A stretch of 64,000 nt of DNA from Colias croceus. Taxonomy: Eukaryota; Arthropoda; Insecta; Lepidoptera; Pieridae. The notes below the pieces were generated by a model that was not told the DNA's origin, searched no databases, and saw nothing but the letters and a program-made list of their open reading frames with translations. Below, in pieces: positions 23,199 through 36,000 of this stretch. Location of the stretch: assembly GCF_905220415.1 (NCBI RefSeq), contig NC_059554.1, positions 8,023,001-8,087,000 on the forward strand. Reading direction: 5' to 3'. The position numbers were made by a program, and so were the translations under genes. Position 1 is the stretch's first letter. Each line of letters starts with the position of its first letter.

Positions 23199-26100
23199 TA
23201 AATTATTTTGAGTTATTTATGTACCTTCAGGAATAAATCCTTCAATAACGATAAACCTTTTTGAATATTTTATGAAACACGTATCCAGGGTAATGAGTCT
23301 GCATATTCCCAATGAATTTTAATATTCAACACATTCGTACGATAATCGCACAAAATCAAATTGAATTGCAAACATCTAATTAATATTTTTTATTTTTATA
23401 GAATAAGTGACTTGCTTGATCCCTGATAACACCAATTATAAGGATTAGAATTTAAATGAAAGAATCTATTTTAGACGTAAGTAATTGATGTTAGGATGTA
23501 GTGAATGTGGTCGGTAGAATCCCTCCATTACCCCAATAATACGGTCGGTACTAAAAATATATATAATCGCTAAATGAATAACATTAAGAAGCGATAAGGC
23601 TAAGCATTCGATGCAAACGAACCAAACTATCGAGCAAACGGAGTCCTATGGTTATAGACCAAAAAGTTTACACGAGGAAAAATCATTCCACGACCTCTAG
23701 AACCTAATTATAGTTAGGGTCTTAGTACAATTATTGATGAAATTGTAAAACTAGTCGCTAAAATCTTCCGACCTACCCAAAGACTGCCTAACGTACGTTA
23801 CCTGTACAGTGTACATGCGTGTGTTGTAATGGCGTGGAAACCTCGGTTAGTTCCCCTGCCCTGCCATTTACATTGCAGACATTATTATTGACGTAGAATT
23901 TAATAAAAATCATCAACATCATCGTTTTTCGATTCATAATTACAGCTCTACTCTACAAGAAAAATGGAATCATGCCGTTTTTCGGATTTCTTCGACAAGT
24001 ATAATATTAAGTAGTATATTCCTACTTATTGATGAAATCAGAAATTTATAACATTATTGTTAATTATATTTGATAAAATCCATTATTGCAAAACAAACAC
24101 AAACTTCCAACCGTGATTTGTCAAAATAATAATGCTGCAATGTAGAATTAGATGTTGTAGGAAATTATAAAATATTCATTATTATAGTAAATTAAAAGTT
24201 TAGTCTTACATGAATAAAGGTATTAATTATGTCTCAATTATTTTCTATAATTCTTCTTATATTTTCGATAATTCTGCAGCTTATGTAATTTTTGTTCTCT
24301 TATATTTTCTAAAAGTATTTTTTGTACGTGTACTCTGAACTATTAATATTGGTAAAATTTTTGACGCTGGTATCGTCTAGAAAGTTATATTTATATAGTG
24401 ATACGATATTTTTGTATGACGCTTACCGATAAATTATTATTTATAATTTTATATCGTTTTAAATGGGAATATACCTAATCAAAATAGTATTAATATGTTC
24501 TTAGTATGTTACTCATGCAATACGTCGTGCTAATAACGAAATTCAGGTAATCTATGAATCTACAAAACGATATACTATGAACATATTTATAACTATAACA
24601 TCAATTGATTTTATCTGTTTATTTTGTGCAACTCAGCTGCTGAACAATTCAGTCATCACCTCGCATGAAAAATATTACGTTGTTTCGGATTTTTATTTTG
24701 AATACTTTCAAAATTGTATTTTTTATACAGCGATATATATTTTAGGCGCACACTAAGCGTTTAAATTATTTTGTCTATGAAATATAATACCAGTTCATTC
24801 ATTTCTAAATTACAAATGAATATGTTATTTGTAAAAATAAATTATTTTGTGGTAGTTAATGTAATGAAGTAAGGTTTTAAGTACCTTTTTGTTCTTGTTT
24901 AGTATATTATAACTTATAATGACTTATCAACTTTTTTGCAGCAACCTATAGTTATTACTTTTATTTAGTTAAACCAACGTTTATTTTAAAAAAGTTTGTA
25001 CCATTATTGTATTTTAAATGCAGGCTCGATACCCGGTATCTAACTTGGTATCGATACTAGGTATCCTAATTCCAATAAAATGATTTTTTTTTCTGGAAAT
25101 ATAATAGATGAATAGTTAAGTTGCTATTTCATAATAGATGTACGTATATTTTCTTTCAGGTATCACACAAATTACCTATATTTGTTATGTCTAGGTGGAA
25201 TATTGTATTGTATGATTTGAAACTTTAATGTATGCAATAAGGAAAGAGCATTAATATTAACTGGTGATTATGACATCGATTGCAAGTAGTGGTCTTAGGT
25301 GTAACACGTAGTGCACATTGCACGAAATTGCACTTAGAGAAGTGTGAAAAGAGTAAAGATTCCTAAATGCACTTATCTTTAGGAAGTGTGTTCTTTGCCT
25401 TGCCTTCATGCTAAGGAATAAAAAAGGTCGTCGAATGTTACCGATTTTTAAGTGTATTTTTAGGAATTTGTAGAGCATAAAATATAAATATAAATCAAAG
25501 TATAAAGCAATTCATATTATATTCCTTATTATATTTTAAATGTTGAGATCTAGAAAAATATGTCGTGATATTTATAAATTATCGGATACTTTTTACGTGT
25601 CACTCTTTATCGTATTTTTAACAATTTTAAAGAGCATTATTTAAAAAAATGAGTCTCTTGTTGTGGTGATTAATGGATTTCGGCATTATCAGTAATGTAT
25701 TTTGTATTAAAACCCTAATTTTTAGGACAAAAAGCAATAAATATACCTTTATTATATTCTTCTGCAAACTTTTGAAAACATACGTATGAACGACGTCTTT
25801 CCCTACTTCCGGTGTCTATAGATTAAATAAATCTGTATAATCTGTTCCCTGACAGTTTTTTTTTATATATATAATCTGTATTCATCGTCGCAATGTGCAC
25901 TTGTGTGAAATAAATGACAAATAAATCGCGTAGGTATGTAGCTAAGATGTGTCACGTGTGTTCCAATCGGCATTATAGTGACGTTCACGTATTGAATGTT
26001 TGTATGTAACTTTTATAAAATAAATACCTTAACGGTGTACTGATTGTTTCATTTCTCCTTAAGGGTGGTGCCAAAATTATTATTTATTTATTTAAACTGA

Positions 26101-26304
26101 ATACACATCAGAGAACCACGATCTTGTTGGGCCTATAGGGTTTACATTAATTACAGGAGCAGATCGCAACCCAACCAAATGTGTACAATTATTATAACAA
26201 TGCGATACAGTTTATAGTTATCAAAAGCTATAGGTATACAATTCATATTTAAAAAATTAACATAATTTAAAATTAGATAAAAATAAAGACAATTATTATC
26301 GACT

Positions 26305-26622
26305 AGCTTCCGCCCGCGACTCCGTCCGCGCGGATGTCGGTCTTCGCGTGGATGGTTTATTTCTCCATTTTGATTAACTCTGACAATGACATCTTGTAAA
26401 TACCTACTGAACCCAAATACGGCTAGGCCTATAATAATACGCAACGTGTGTTCGCGGTTCTACAGAACAACGTCTATGGATAACTGAAAAATTAAGATTA
26501 ATTTTTTTCTACGTATTTTTCCAGGATAAAAAGTATCCTATTTTACGCCCAGGATAATAAGGTATAATTATACCAAGTTTCATCGAAATCGAACCGTTAG
26601 TTTTCACGTGATGCCTTCACAT

Positions 26623-26667
<45 letters not shown>

Positions 26668-26680
26668 AATTTTTTTAATC
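26305..26680. repeat. Dispersed short repeat with (ACAG)n run
   Basis: It begins 'actagcttccgcccgcgact', shares the GC-rich tip with 1212-1424, and ends in an (ACAG)n microsatellite at about 26624-26666. The sequence 'ccaagtttcatcgaaatcga' precedes the run. Confidence 0.65.
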
Positions 26681-26832
26681 ACATATTTGGGTTTGGTATC
26701 GATCCAGTAACACCCCCTGGTATTTATTTTTTCAATATTTTCAATGTACAGAATTGACCCTTCTACAGATTTATTATATGTATAGATTAAAATAATGGTT
26801 ACTCATACAATAACAATAAAATTATACAACAA

Positions 26833-26875
26833 GTTTATCAAATCGTGAAATGATGTCTTTCACGATTTGATAAAC
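26833..26875. repeat. Perfect hairpin, 18-bp arms and 7-nt loop
   Basis: The arm 26833-26850 is exactly complementary to 26858-26875 around the loop 'tgatgtc'. The stem is AT-rich, with a central 'cgtgaaa'. Confidence 0.8.
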
Positions 26876-26956
26876 ATGTTTAGTCGATGATCAAATATAT
26901 CAAAATTGGGAAATCTTGTAGATAAATCATTGTACAAACGACAGAAACGAGATATT

Positions 26957-27130
26957 CTACTATATAAAAATAAGTCGGGTTTTCCTTCCTGACGCTATAA
27001 CTCCAGAACGCACCAACCGATTTCCACGGTTTTGCATTCGTTGGAAAGGTCTCGGGCTCCGTGAGGTTTATAGCAAAGAAAGGGTGTCTCTGGTGGCGAA
27101 ACGGAGTTCGCCCGGTTTGCTATTGGGGTT
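26957..27130. repeat. Helitron-like or related dispersed fragment
   Basis: 'tctactatataaaaataagt' is followed by 'ccagaacgcaccaaccgatt' and 'ggaaaggtctcgggctccgt'. The start resembles 5' ends of lepidopteran Helitron-type elements. No 3' hairpin-CTRR end was defined, so the class is tentative. Confidence 0.4.
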
Positions 27131-27429
27131 ATAAAATAAATTATTACGTTAAAAGTAAAGATAGAGAAAGAAGTTCAAGAAAGTATGCTCGCTATATTTA
27201 TTCAGATCCACTACACACTTAACTGAGTATTTCAATGAGTTTATTTGACATCTACGTTATTCATTAACATATACCTACTATATGTACTTCAGTTATATGT
27301 AAATTACTATTGATCTCAAACTTTATAAATTAATAAAAATACAGCACAACACTTAAAAAAATATCTAATAATATGTTGGTACACTACACAGCAACAATAC
27401 GGTGGTATAATAATACTAATTTATACTAA

Positions 27430-27650
27430 ACTAGCTTTCCACCTGCGGCTTCGCCCGCGTTTTCAAAGAAAAACCCGCATAATTCCCGTTCCCGTGGGAT
27501 TTCCGAGATAAACCCTAGCCATATTACTCGTGGATAATGTAGCTTTCGAATGGTGAAAGAATTTTTAAAATCGATCCAGTAGTTTATGAGCCTATTCATA
27601 ACAATTAAACAGACAAACAAAGTTTTCCTCTTTATAATATTAGTGTAGAT
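27430..27650. repeat. Dispersed short repeat copy
   Basis: 'aactagctttccacctgcgg' then 'cttcgcccgcg', ending in 'tataatattagtgtagatta': same family as 1212-1424. Confidence 0.65.
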
Positions 27651-27987
27651 TACTCTTTCGTTGTCTCTTTTAAAAGTAAATAATAAAATAATATATCAAA
27701 ACATATTTCAATAAAAACAAAAGCTTTTCATATTAAATCTACCATAATAACGTAGCGTATTCATCAAGCCCACATTAAACTTACATAGTGCATGAAACTT
27801 GAAGCTAAGAGCCTGCGGTTCAACAATAATGGGCTGAAAATTGCAGAAACGCAGGAACAGCATTTATTCATATTATATCCTTCATATATAACAAGCTAAT
27901 TGATTCTCAAATCGTTGAAGTATTTTCTAACTTTATTAAAATAATTTTATTGTTTTAGACATTTTTAAGCAGTAGGTACCTAAATAT

Positions 27988-28090
27988 TTTGAAGTGAAAC
28001 TTCTTGAGAGAAAAATTTCAAGGACGCGTCATGCCAAACTAAACCAAAGAAGTTTCACTTCTCATGTGCTCGGCACACGCCCTTTTTTTA
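27988..28090. repeat. MITE-like repeat, short copy
   Basis: It opens 'ttttgaagtgaaacttctt' and closes 'aagaagtttcacttct', an inverted pair, followed by a small 'gtgctcggcac' hairpin and a T-run. A longer copy in the same orientation lies at 45274-45434 in a ZC2HC1 intron. Confidence 0.65.
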
Positions 28091-28749
28091 ATTACGATTC
28101 ATCCATTTTTTGAATAATACAAATAATGTATTAAATCAGCTTTTTACTTACTACAATCTTTATCGTTACTATAATAATTATAATATAATATAAATCATCA
28201 ATGGGAAACAAAGTGAAGAAAAAAACGTAAAATATGCTGTGGGAAACACGAACAAGCGCCACATGTCACATATTTAATCACATACTTTTTCTTTTTAGGT
28301 ATATCTTCCATTATTATTTTCACTCTACAAGACTACAAAATGAGCTTCAATAAGATTTTGTAATAATGATTTCTTACTTAAAGGTACTAACAAACTATAA
28401 GTGAATTAAAATATAGGTCAAACTTTAAGGAATAATAGATATTGAAAGTTATCGAATTTATTAGGATTTTTTAATAAATTAATCTTACAAAACATCGATT
28501 AACATAATATGAAATAATAGTATTAATGAGCAGATTTAATTTAATATAAGAATCATATTCATTCAATTTATATTCACGCATTAAAATGTAGGTATTTAGT
28601 TCTATAATAATATACAGAAAAATTTACATAATGCAGTAGGTATATGTACTACAATCACTGTACTCTAGCATAACATAATTAAAGCGCCACTAAGCTATCA
28701 ACTCAATTTGCGATACTCGTTACAAAGCTCTTCATGACTCCAAGCATTG

Positions 28750-29157
28750 CATAAAATGCAGTTAAATTACTTAGCGCTTGAATGTGGGCGGCTCCACCGC
28801 GCCATCTCTCGACGATTCGCTTCGTAAGCACGACATAACAGCTGTGAGCCGACTGTCTGAGTCGCTTGGCGACCGCTGACTTGTTTAATCGGTGTCACGA
28901 GTGTGTTTCCAAAGCCATTTAAATTAAAAAAAAAGAACTCTATAATCTGCGCGCGTTCGAAATTAAAAAATAAAAATTGTCAATTCGCGGCAACCGAGGC
29001 GACATAATCGAATTGTTCAAGTGTCAAAATTTGTAAATAAATGTGTTTTGATAAATCGCGTGTTATCGTTTTATTTGCGGAGCATTATTTTTATTAGTTA
29101 TACAATAACAATATACAGTTTTTGATACGTGTGTTGATATTTTAATAGACGAGAGTC
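28750..29157 (+). promoter_or_regulatory. Putative promoter and 5' leader of the ZC2HC1-family gene
   Basis: This stretch just upstream of the ATG at 29158 is clearly richer in G+C and CpG than the surrounding spacer, for example around 28790-28900. It contains no other gene. No TATA box or unambiguous initiator was pinned down, so the transcription start is unknown. Confidence 0.3.
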
Positions 29158-32100
29158 ATGGAAAAAACTGGAGGCTCGCGGTTACTGCAGATGCAGGTGA
29201 GCTTTATCTACTACTTATATAGCTTTAGTTTAAAAATATTAAAAAAAAGTATAAACAGTTTATAAATAAAATTGTAACACAATTGTAGAATTTACAAAAT
29301 TGTAGAATTTACATATAAATTAAAAACTCTACATTTATGATTACATTAAATGACGAGAAGATACGTAATTTATATTGATATTATCCTTGTTCACTTCAAA
29401 CAATTGGTTATACCAACGTAGTTTTCATATAGAGTCATATAAGTTTTACAGTCTTTACGTAATATACCTAACTGAACTGTTTGAGCTCTGTTCATTTTAT
29501 TTAAAATATTAAATAAGCTTTAGATTTTAATAATTAGTAATTATAGAAACTATATAATATTTACTCTGAAGTAAATTATATAAAAATAAACAAGACATTC
29601 CAATTTCTCTTCTTTAATGTATGACTCTACAAACTAAAGAACGACTCTACATAATATATGAAAAAAGTTTAAAATAAGATGTAGATATAGATACTAAGTA
29701 GGTTTTCAATGTAAATTCGTCTTTATTTTTATTTATGTTATCTATATTTAGGTATTTCCAAAGATAATCTATCTAAAGATAATACTCTACCTACTGAATA
29801 TTCAGCATTTTCCTTGTCATATTTTATTGTTAATTTTAACCCTTGTAAATTATAAAGTAAATTAATTTTATAATTATAATCACTCATTTACCTCAATACA
29901 AACCCCTCACATATATGTGTGAGTAAAATCTTGTAATAATAATTATTCTCTTTACACTACAAGAATTCCAATATGAATCACAAGCGTTTATTTTTTTTAA
30001 ACTGCAAAATTCGTTACAAGTTTCGCAAACGTTCTATCCTTATCACACCACTATATTCCCGCATTTGTTTGAACAGAGCGGAAGATGTAAACCGATTTCT
30101 ATTCAAAGAATCTCGCGAACTGAACCTTGACCTCGGTCATTTCGATCATTTATTTATTATTTACTCGCTCACTGGAACCGCATGGCGTGTAAAGTAAGCA
30201 TTTTTTGCAAATATACCAGTAAGTACATAAACATTGTACATATTTAAGAGACAGACTCGGTTCTATTTATAACTAATTACACATTACATAGATTTAAATA
30301 TTGCTCTACTAGGTACTAAATACTTAATATTTTAGGTGTTCAATAATTATGTTTAAAAAAATATTTAAATTAATTAGATATTAAAATAGCTCTACCATTA
30401 TAAACTCAAACTCTTGTATCTTTATAACATTCTTTAACATTTACCACCTTATATTTCTTAACGTTGTTCTAGGTAATGCTGAGTAAGTACATAGGTACTT
30501 TATGCACTAGTCATAATTTCCGCTTTTCATTTTGCACATTTACATAAAAATGATACTTGTTGCCGTTATTGCTGAGTCAAGAGAAAGGCTATTATAGCCT
30601 ATTAATGTTCTCTATAATAGCGTTACAGAGAACGGCTTGAGCTCTAAATCCTTGAAGCCATATTAGATTTTTTCTCACCATCGGTCAAAGGTTGTTGAAC
30701 CGAATCAGTAATCATCAGAGTACTGTAACGGACATATGCGAAACTATACATTTATATGAATGTATACATTGGGAATTCTGCACGGCATAATTATGTTACG
30801 AGTTGGAAATTAATGGCTAATCGTATTCACATTTTAAGGACGAAAATAAAAAAATATATTAGTAAGCGTACTTGTGTAAAATTTAAATTCTAAACATAAC
30901 AAAGAATTACCCTAATGAATAACTATATTTAAAGTATACCTCCCCAATTACCTACGCACTCACTTTTAAGTTTTAATTTAATAGAAGTAATCAAATCCAA
31001 TAGCTAAAGCTGTATATTAATAGGCAAATTCTTCATTTTACCATTTACACTTAACTCTTTACTCTTACCCCAAATCAAGGCGGGTTTACATGAACATTTG
31101 ACCGAACCGAATTCACCGGAATTTCAATGCTTTCCAAATGTGCATAAGTATATTATCCTACCAATACAAAAAATTACAAAGTAAGACGAAGGAAACGGAA
31201 AGGCTAATGACCGTTTTGTTACTGTACATTGTCGACAATGGTCTTTAGCAATTCAAAATTTCCGACTTGCAACACTAGGTACAATAAAATTGCAAAGGTC
31301 CTGAAATAAGCTACTATTCCACATGGTAATTGTTTAATTAAAGTATTAGGTAAACTTGTGAGTTTATAAAGAGGAAATTATTCCTAAAAACGTTGGCCCC
31401 TTGGAATAGAATGATAAGATAATCGTATCCTGATAAATATGTTGTCTGAATTATTATAATCTGAATCTTCATATCGGCTCTACTGATAAGTTGAAGCATC
31501 GATTTTTCCGATTACTGCATTTGCATAGAAGCATAATTGACACTTTTCTATGCATAAACATACAATTTTGAAAATTTGTGTGCCGTATATAGGTGTAACT
31601 ACTGAACTTATTTACCTAAGTATTGGTTTCATAAAAACTCTATCAACTAATAAACATCACGATAAAGAAGATTTATCGTAGACGTTCCAGTCTTTCAATA
31701 TTAATTAATTAATGAAAAGTTACACAATAATATAAAACGTATAAATGTTTACGTCACAAGGGTGGAAACATTGGTAATCCGTAATAACATAATGGGAGAC
31801 GTGTCATCGCGACACGTTGGCCCACTTCCCTCGATCGATAACTTGACAATGCTGCAATTCGGGTCACAGTATTGAAAATAACGGTTTAACCTCTATTGGC
31901 GATTAATTCGAAAAAAGGGATTAAATAGAGCAGGATGTATAAGCTGAAACTCTACTATAGAATATGTTTGTAATAAATTAAATTTGTAAAGCCTCGTTAG
32001 TATTTTTATGGAATTAAATGAAAAATCTAACCATCCTTTTTTCATGATGAAACAAGGATGGGATTCGGTACCCCGTGAAAAACTGAGGATTATATTATTT

Positions 32101-33013
32101 ATTCAGAATGAAAATTATTCCAAATTTAATAAAATATCATGCTGTTATCTTAGAAATCTTAATATATATAAATCTCGTGTCACAATGTTTGTCCTCAATG
32201 GACTCCTAAACCACTTAACCGATTATAATAAAATTCGCACACCATGTGCAGTTCGATCCAACTTGAGAGATAGGATAGTTTAAATCTCAAATCGTTTTAG
32301 AGAAAGCGGGCGAAACCGCGGGCGGTAAGCTAGTTTCATATATATCTAGACACATTTTTCTTATACTACCTAACGCTATAATTTTAATAAGAGGATGAAA
32401 TTAACCGGAAGGCATTGAATTATCCGCTAACAATTACTCTAACCCATTATCCAGTATCATAATTGCATAACATAAGATAGCCTGGAGCCTGTATTATTAG
32501 TTATTATAATTTATCGCTAAGTAAGTATAGACTAGTCTAGGCGATGATTCGAGAAATAGATTCTAATATTGCAAATCCTGTTTAGTTCCTAATAACTACT
32601 GTTTTCATAGAAGCAATAGATTACATAGTAACAAAATCGTTCTAAAGAATCCTAGAGCCTATACTTAGTGTGAAAGGATTTCAAGATAAATCCTCCTCAA
32701 GTTTATAGTAAAATCCCACTAAAATCCAAATGCCGATAATTACGTAAGTATAGACTGTAGGTATAATAACTGTCGCACTGACGGATTCTACGCAATCATG
32801 CGAAAAAGAGCGGCATCCATGATGCGCCGTGTCCGGCAATCGTCCAGCAGCATCCTAGCGGTCTTCGTAGACAAATGGGAAAGCAATGTCTTGAGACATT
32901 GGATTGGATTAAAATCCATGTCTCAATCACATTGTGATTTAAAATAGTAGTGTTAATAATTATTTGTGTAATTTGATACTAACATAGTTTTTAAGGTAAA
33001 AAGATACTAATAT

Positions 33014-33045
<32 letters not shown>

Positions 33046-36000
33046 AAAATGGCTTACCAACTAGATACATAATTTTTTGTTCAAACAATTCAAAATTAAC
33101 TTAAAATACACATTAGTATTTACGTATCTAAATTACAGGTAGGCACCTCTTTAACAATTTTTCATAAAAATTTAATTATAAAGATGAACTAAAAAGTAAA
33201 AACTTAAATTTTATACAGTTTGTTTAAAGTGTTAACAATATGCTTTTTGAACGAGCTTAGTTTTGAAAAATAAATATCTGTGTTATGATCAACTGTAAAT
33301 ATTCTATTATATAATATAACAATTATATGGATGCAATTATCTGAAATAAATCAAATAAATAAATAAATAATTATATTTAGTCAGTATTTCCTTTTTGGTA
33401 ATATCCAACGTAATTTCGTTAGTGAAATCAAGTAATTAACCAGAATTCGACGTGTTACATAAAAATTGAGTATTGAGCTTTACGACCATGTATTATGAGC
33501 ATGATAATATTTCATAAAGTTATTTAATCGTTCTGAGCTTTCGAGGTGCGGTTGTGAGGTAACTACCATAAAAATATGACTTGTGTGAATGCCCTTATTC
33601 GCGACGCTTATCGTATACACGCAAAAGTCGGCTACATTTCACAGTAAATGATGTAATGGGCACGGTTTTTATAAGTAAAATTAAAAACTACAATAAAATG
33701 TAGGTTATTATACACTTATACAGGTTTAACAGTATGAAATATTAATATTTTCTATATTATACAGCGTAATGTAAGTTACAATATGTAATTGTATTTAAAT
33801 ACGTAGGTATTAGGGAAATACGTGTTGTTTCATTATGTTAGTAGATATTACAAAAGCAATAAAAAAATTGTTAAAAATATATTATGTAGTGCCTCTGTTT
33901 TCCATAAATATGTATTACCGCAATTTATTGAAATAGATAAACTATATTCGCGAGCATATTATTTCCGCATAGTATAGCATGATAAATGCAAAATGATATT
34001 CAAGTACTTGACCCAAATGCATTGATATCGATTAGTGTACAGTGGACCTGTCTGTGCTTCAATAAGCCTTTTATAACTGTATCATTTTACGACACTATGA
34101 AATCTGTATAATTGTATGACAGCAACGCAAACTTCGCTAGAATTATTAAGGAAAACAAGGTTTATTTATCAGTTATCACATAATATTGTTGTAATTGTTC
34201 CGGTGAATGCTAATCCAATATTTCTCACTACCTACTGAATTTGTAGTGTCCACTAACTTATTATTTTTCGTCTTTAATATATTTATCAACACATATTATT
34301 ATATATAGGGAACAAAAGAAAACTCCCATTAGGAAACTGATCACGTCGCAACATAAATCAAAGCGATTTTTGTCATTGTATTTTAATGGTAAAAGCTTAT
34401 AAAACACCACGGACGTCTATACCAAAATATCCTTGTGCCTATATGTGGAGGTCCGTGGGTGCTATCTGATCTGGTTTTTACGATTACTGCTTAAAATTGC
34501 AACAACCGCCTACGTACTTCGAGTTCCTTTAACGAGCATATTTATTATTTAATAAATTATGCAATGGCAAGTCTTCTCTCCAACGCACAGGGATCATAAT
34601 AATTTCAATAAAATCAATAAAAAATCCATTTTCTCTTTCATAATTACGTTGCAGCTGTATTTTGTTATTGTTATGTTACTTTTTATTACGTAATTAATAA
34701 ATGATAATAATTATACGATGATGCCTACGGCTACTTATTAATCATCCACTTTTCAATCATCCAGGGATATATTATTAAGTTAAATCTGTTTTCTGTAAAA
34801 AAATTGTAAAAGGAAACTATAAACGTTGGTACCTATTAGGGAAGTGTTTGTCGTGAAGTACAACACACAAGCGAAGCCACGACTGAATACTTTATGCCAA
34901 ATAAGCCTTGGATAATCTCAGTATGATTCCTTTGGTCCATATCATAATATAAACTTTTCACATTAAGACCCACCAAGCAAACGCTATCAAAAGAAGGGTC
35001 AACGCATCATTGACATTGTCCTGTAGTGGCCGTGTCCTTACTAAAGTCCTATACGTGCAATCAATGCAGAACAATAGATTAAAAACAAAAGCATTATTAT
35101 TGCAGTAGATATATGCAGTACAAAGTACCGAGGCGGAAAGTGGCGAGCCGTTCTGACTAATCGAGGAATGCGCCGTAATGGACACTTGAGTCAATAATGT
35201 TCCAAGTGAAGTAGAGTCGACTTAATTTATATTATCTTCAAAGTGTTCATTAGTTAGCCAGCCTTATCATACACTGTTGGCCAAGCTTTATGAGTTTCCT
35301 AGCACATATTACAAAAGGGTATAATGAGGTTAACTTGCGACACGCATAGTGACAGCGATTATCTCTACAAAATATGATCTGGATTAAACTAATATACAAT
35401 AATTTAAATCCGTAACATTTCATACATCACTTTGGTAGCAGGTGCCAATTACTCCATACATCGAACTAAAATCATGAATATAAAATGAAAAACATTTTGC
35501 CTTTCAGAGAAGCCAGTTCAAACAGTTTATGTTTTAAAAGGTTTTATGCCCGCCGCTCAATGCTTTTCATTAGTAGAGGAAAGTCACCAAATATGGAATA
35601 GTATCCTAATATGGAATTCCTTCATTTCTCTAAGACTATAAGTATGAATCGCAACATTCGACCATCTTCTGTTTCATTTGGTGTACTAATTATCGCACTA
35701 ACACCATCGAGTTAGTTGCGCGAACGGTTTACATGTAGCAGGCGTGTTTTGTTTTGTTGCCGTGCAGAACATTTTTAAGGTAAGTATTAGATGAGTATTA
35801 CCGGCTATTATGTTTGTTTCGATAAGTGTTATACGATTAAGTATATCGGTATTATGTTTATTTCACCATTTTGTGATCTTTTGTCTTTAAAATATTGTGA
35901 AATGAAAAAATATTTAGAAGAGTTTGAACTAGTATAAAAATCTAAATATGGACAGTCGTCGGTGTCTAATTATGGAATATTATGAACTTGCTATTATTTC

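Larger units (their letters stand above)
23216..28749. other. Intergenic spacer with repeats
   Basis: AT-rich DNA between the PH-domain gene and the zinc-finger gene. No convincing exon was found on either strand. It holds the short repeats at 26305-26680, 26957-27130 and 27430-27650, the hairpin at 26833-26875 and a MITE-like copy at 27988-28090. The rest shows nothing I can name. Confidence 0.6.

Noticed and set aside
26624..26666. Regular short repeats that might suggest a CRISPR-like array
   Set aside because: Plain (ACAG)n microsatellite at the end of a dispersed repeat; no spacers, and the genome is eukaryotic.
29973..30197. 74-codon plus-strand ORF in the ZC2HC1 first intron
   Set aside because: Composition and lack of any splice or family signal fit chance in AT-rich intron sequence.
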